This document shows positions 32,724-32,941 of a stretch of DNA of 32,941 nucleotides, one piece after another. The position numbers and the translations under genes are program-made. Each line of letters starts with the position of its first letter. The stretch's first letter is position 1. The notes beneath the pieces are model-generated. The model had not been told where the DNA came from. It ran no database searches and saw nothing but the letters and a program-made list of their open reading frames with translations. This stretch comes from Candidatus Eiseniibacteriota bacterium (GTDB taxonomy: Bacteria; Eisenbacteria; RBG-16-71-46), in NCBI GenBank assembly GCA_016223045.1, contig JACRPT010000096.1, positions 25,596-58,536 of the forward strand, read 5' to 3'.

Positions 32724-32941
32724 TCACCCCGGCGTGAACCTGCGCGCTTCGTACGCCCGGTACTGCAACGCCTCCGCCAGCGCCCGCACGCTGACGCGCT
32801 CCTCGCCGGCGAGGTCGGCGATGGTGCGGGCCACGCGCAGCGCGCGGTGCACCCCGCGCGCCGAGAACCCGGCGCGGTCCACGGCGTCGGTGATCAGCTT
32901 CTCGGCTGTGCGGTCGAGCGCGCACACCGCCTCCAGGCGCG
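32724..32941 (-). CDS. ComM/YifB-type Mg-chelatase-like ATPase, C-terminal end (partial)
   Basis: Only the last 72 codons are inside the window; the gene enters from the right edge and stops at 32724. The sequence CALDRTAEKLITDAVDRAGFSARGVHRALRVARTIADLAG (key parts LSARGVHR-like FSARGVHR and LRVARTIADLAG), then VRALAEALQYRAYE, matches the C-terminal Mg_chelatase_C domain of YifB/ComM proteins. In some species ComM is a helicase for branch migration in natural transformation. The AAA+ core lies outside the window. The C-terminus adds a short tail ARRFTPG. Confidence 0.88.
   Translation of the reverse strand, partial: RLEAVCALDRTAEKLITDAVDRAGFSARGVHRALRVARTIADLAGEERVSVRALAEALQYRAYEARRFTPG

Overview
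The window is a very GC-rich, gene-dense stretch of chromosome from a Gram-negative bacterium. Diderm features seen here are a TonB-dependent receptor, a secretin, lipoprotein signal peptides and a periplasmic amidase. No rRNA, tRNA, insertion sequence, CRISPR array or phage gene was seen. The gene mix (Tad pilus locus, SelA, archease, RadC, secreted proteins of unknown type, one ending in a WGRLKVLYK-like tail) fits an uncultured lineage such as Candidatus Eisenbacteria or a related FCB or delta-type group. That placement is inference from gene content and style only.

Layout, left to right. (1) 1-1688, minus: a lipoprotein N-acetylmuramoyl-L-alanine amidase running off the left edge, with a second, zinc-ligand-poor amidase-like motif at the edge. 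(2) 1896-6639, plus: a complete five-gene branched-chain amino acid type ABC importer (livJ-H-M-G-F order). (3) 6755-12173, minus: three genes chained by ATGA overlaps, namely a TonB-dependent receptor, a periplasmic ABC-type substrate-binding protein without permease or ATPase, and a hybrid histidine kinase. This looks like an envelope-spanning sensing unit. (4) 12174-12816: a 643-bp gene-free control region with leader hairpins for the receptor operon on one strand. On the other strand it carries a good sigma-54-type promoter and an upstream 17-bp palindrome ahead of the pilin. (5) 12817-21508, plus: a Tad/Flp pilus locus in the order flp, cpaA, tadE, cpaB, cpaC, tadG, cpaE, cpaF, tadB, tadC, followed by a possible 32-residue membrane peptide. 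(6) 21700-27698, plus: selA, smc, ftsY, with selA and smc only 2 bp apart. (7) 27748-29223: a polytopic GT-C-like membrane protein, convergent with an unknown secreted protein (29239-30171, minus). (8) 30312-32599, plus: radC, archease, and a secreted protein of unknown function followed by a strong hairpin. (9) 32724-32941, minus: the C-terminal end of a ComM/YifB Mg-chelatase-like ATPase running off the right edge.

Functionally, the Liv importer and the receptor/binding-protein/kinase operon are two separate ways of handling external small molecules. The Tad locus encodes nearly a full adhesive-pilus machine: pilin, prepilin peptidase, pseudopilins, secretin, SAF-domain protein, localisation ATPase, motor ATPase and two inner-membrane platform proteins. 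The selA-smc-ftsY block is housekeeping. Several genes (the amidase, selA, possibly archease) have a -10-like hexamer only 6-8 nt before the start codon, suggesting leaderless mRNAs.
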